Source: Promethearchaeota archaeon
Lineage (GTDB): Archaea > Asgardarchaeota > Lokiarchaeia > Sigyniarchaeales > SOKP01
Direction: 5' to 3'
NCBI GenBank assembly: GCA_030612905.1
Contig: JAUWNA010000021.1
Coordinates: 1 to 13,022, forward strand
Length of the DNA: 13,022 bases
Shown: in pieces, positions 12,679 through 13,022 of the stretch
How the letters are laid out: each line of letters opens with the position of its first letter
Position numbering within the stretch: position 1 is the first letter of the stretch
Made by a program: the position numbers and the translations under genes
Notes under the pieces: generated by a model
Database searches by the model: none
The model's input: the letters and a program-made list of their open reading frames with translations, nothing else
What the model was told of the DNA's origin: nothing

Positions 12679-13022
12679 TCAGTTTTTTTGATATTTTTTT
12701 ACCATTTTTCTAGCAAAATTCATTTGTTCTTTAGTCTCAAGGCTACAAGGCCTAAATTTTCTTATCCAGTTTACGGGGTCCATATTTTTAAGAATATATC
12801 CGTTTTTCGCACCCCATGCTACAATGAATTGTCCCGTTCTCCCACAACCTGCGACACAATGGACTACGATGGCTTCGTCGTCTAATCCGTGTTTTTCGCA
12901 AATCGTTAGAAAATATTCAATTTGTTTATCAGTTGGTAATCCATAATCAGCGACATTAATGTGGTAATATTTAAAGGTATCTTGAACGTCTTTTCTATTG
13001 TTAAATTCAGAGCAATTAATAA
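12679..13022 (-). CDS. Dual-specificity / tyrosine phosphatase (C-terminal part, runs off right edge)
   Basis: 113 codons of a Cys-based protein phosphatase enter from the right edge on the minus strand and end at TGA 12679-12681. The P-loop HCVAGCGRTGQ matches HC-X5-R-(S/T): the Cys is the nucleophile, the Arg binds phosphate and the Thr follows it. Upstream, VADYGLPTDKQI contains the Asp expected as general acid in the DSP-type loop, with a helix (IEYFLTICEKHG) between it and the P-loop. After the P-loop come the usual helices (FIVAWGAKNGY, DPVNWIRKFRP, ETKEQMNFARKMVKKY). The R-x-x-R/C-x-x-E region fits the compact archaeal/bacterial phosphatases of roughly 150-170 residues, so about a third is missing at the N-terminus. 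It removes phosphate from protein Tyr or Ser/Thr or possibly other phosphate esters. It lies upstream of the UBA-like gene on the same strand, 134 bases away. Confidence 0.9.
   Translation of the reverse strand, partial: INCSEFNNRKDVQDTFKYYHINVADYGLPTDKQIEYFLTICEKHGLDDEAIVVHCVAGCGRTGQFIVAWGAKNGYILKNMDPVNWIRKFRPCSLETKEQMNFARKMVKKYQKN

Noticed and set aside
12688..12885. A plus-strand 65-codon frame at the right end
   Set aside because: It is antisense to the phosphatase, whose catalytic P-loop and C-terminal helices are clear on the minus strand.
1..13022. tRNA, rRNA, CRISPR array, insertion sequence or prophage
   Set aside because: No cloverleaf-like stretch, spaced palindromic repeats, transposase motif or terminal inverted repeats were seen; the only repeat found is the short 30-bp tandem array.

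Overview
The window looks like chromosomal DNA from an Asgard archaeon, most likely Lokiarchaeia-like. The evidence is an AT-rich genome with archaeal TATA-type promoters, mixed leaderless and Shine-Dalgarno starts and U-tract terminators, plus a set of eukaryote-signature protein types: an Arf-family GTPase with a C-terminal longin-like domain, a longin plus roadblock protein, another longin-like protein, a large TPR scaffold and a protein with a UBA-like segment. The lineage is inferred from gene content and was not checked by a search.

Layout, left to right. 1-142 (minus): N-terminus of a probable winged-helix regulator that runs off the edge. 206-613 (minus): thioredoxin. 901-1653 (plus): longin-roadblock protein. 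1762-3024 (plus): FAD oxidoreductase of the geranylgeranyl-reductase type, followed by a decayed 30-bp tandem repeat. 3262-5052 (plus): a tight three-gene operon of a longin-like protein and two tandem seven-helix membrane proteins. The first membrane gene carries a single-base frameshift; once it is corrected both encode 217 residues. 5304-6200 (plus): Arf-like GTPase fused to a longin-like domain. 6315-8672 (minus): 785-residue helical repeat/TPR protein. 8848-10464 (plus): YtcJ-type amidohydrolase, convergent with 10488-11300 (minus), an alpha/beta hydrolase. 11414-12544 (minus): unrecognised 376-residue protein with a UBA-like segment and a low-complexity linker. 12679-13022 (minus): C-terminal part of a Cys-based dual-specificity/tyrosine phosphatase that runs off the right edge.

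The most interesting part is 901-6200. Three proteins with longin or roadblock folds, which are known GTPase-regulating platforms, lie beside two paralogous seven-helix membrane proteins and an Arf-like GTPase that carries its own longin-like domain. This could be a membrane-receptor/small-GTPase signalling module, but the functional link is inferred from proximity and fold only. The right half (thiol, hydrolase, phosphatase and scaffold genes) shows no obvious single pathway.

No rRNA, tRNA, CRISPR array or insertion sequence was seen. No intergenic gap exceeds 300 bases; the longest (680-900, 3025-3261 and 5053-5303) hold promoters, terminators and one short tandem repeat.
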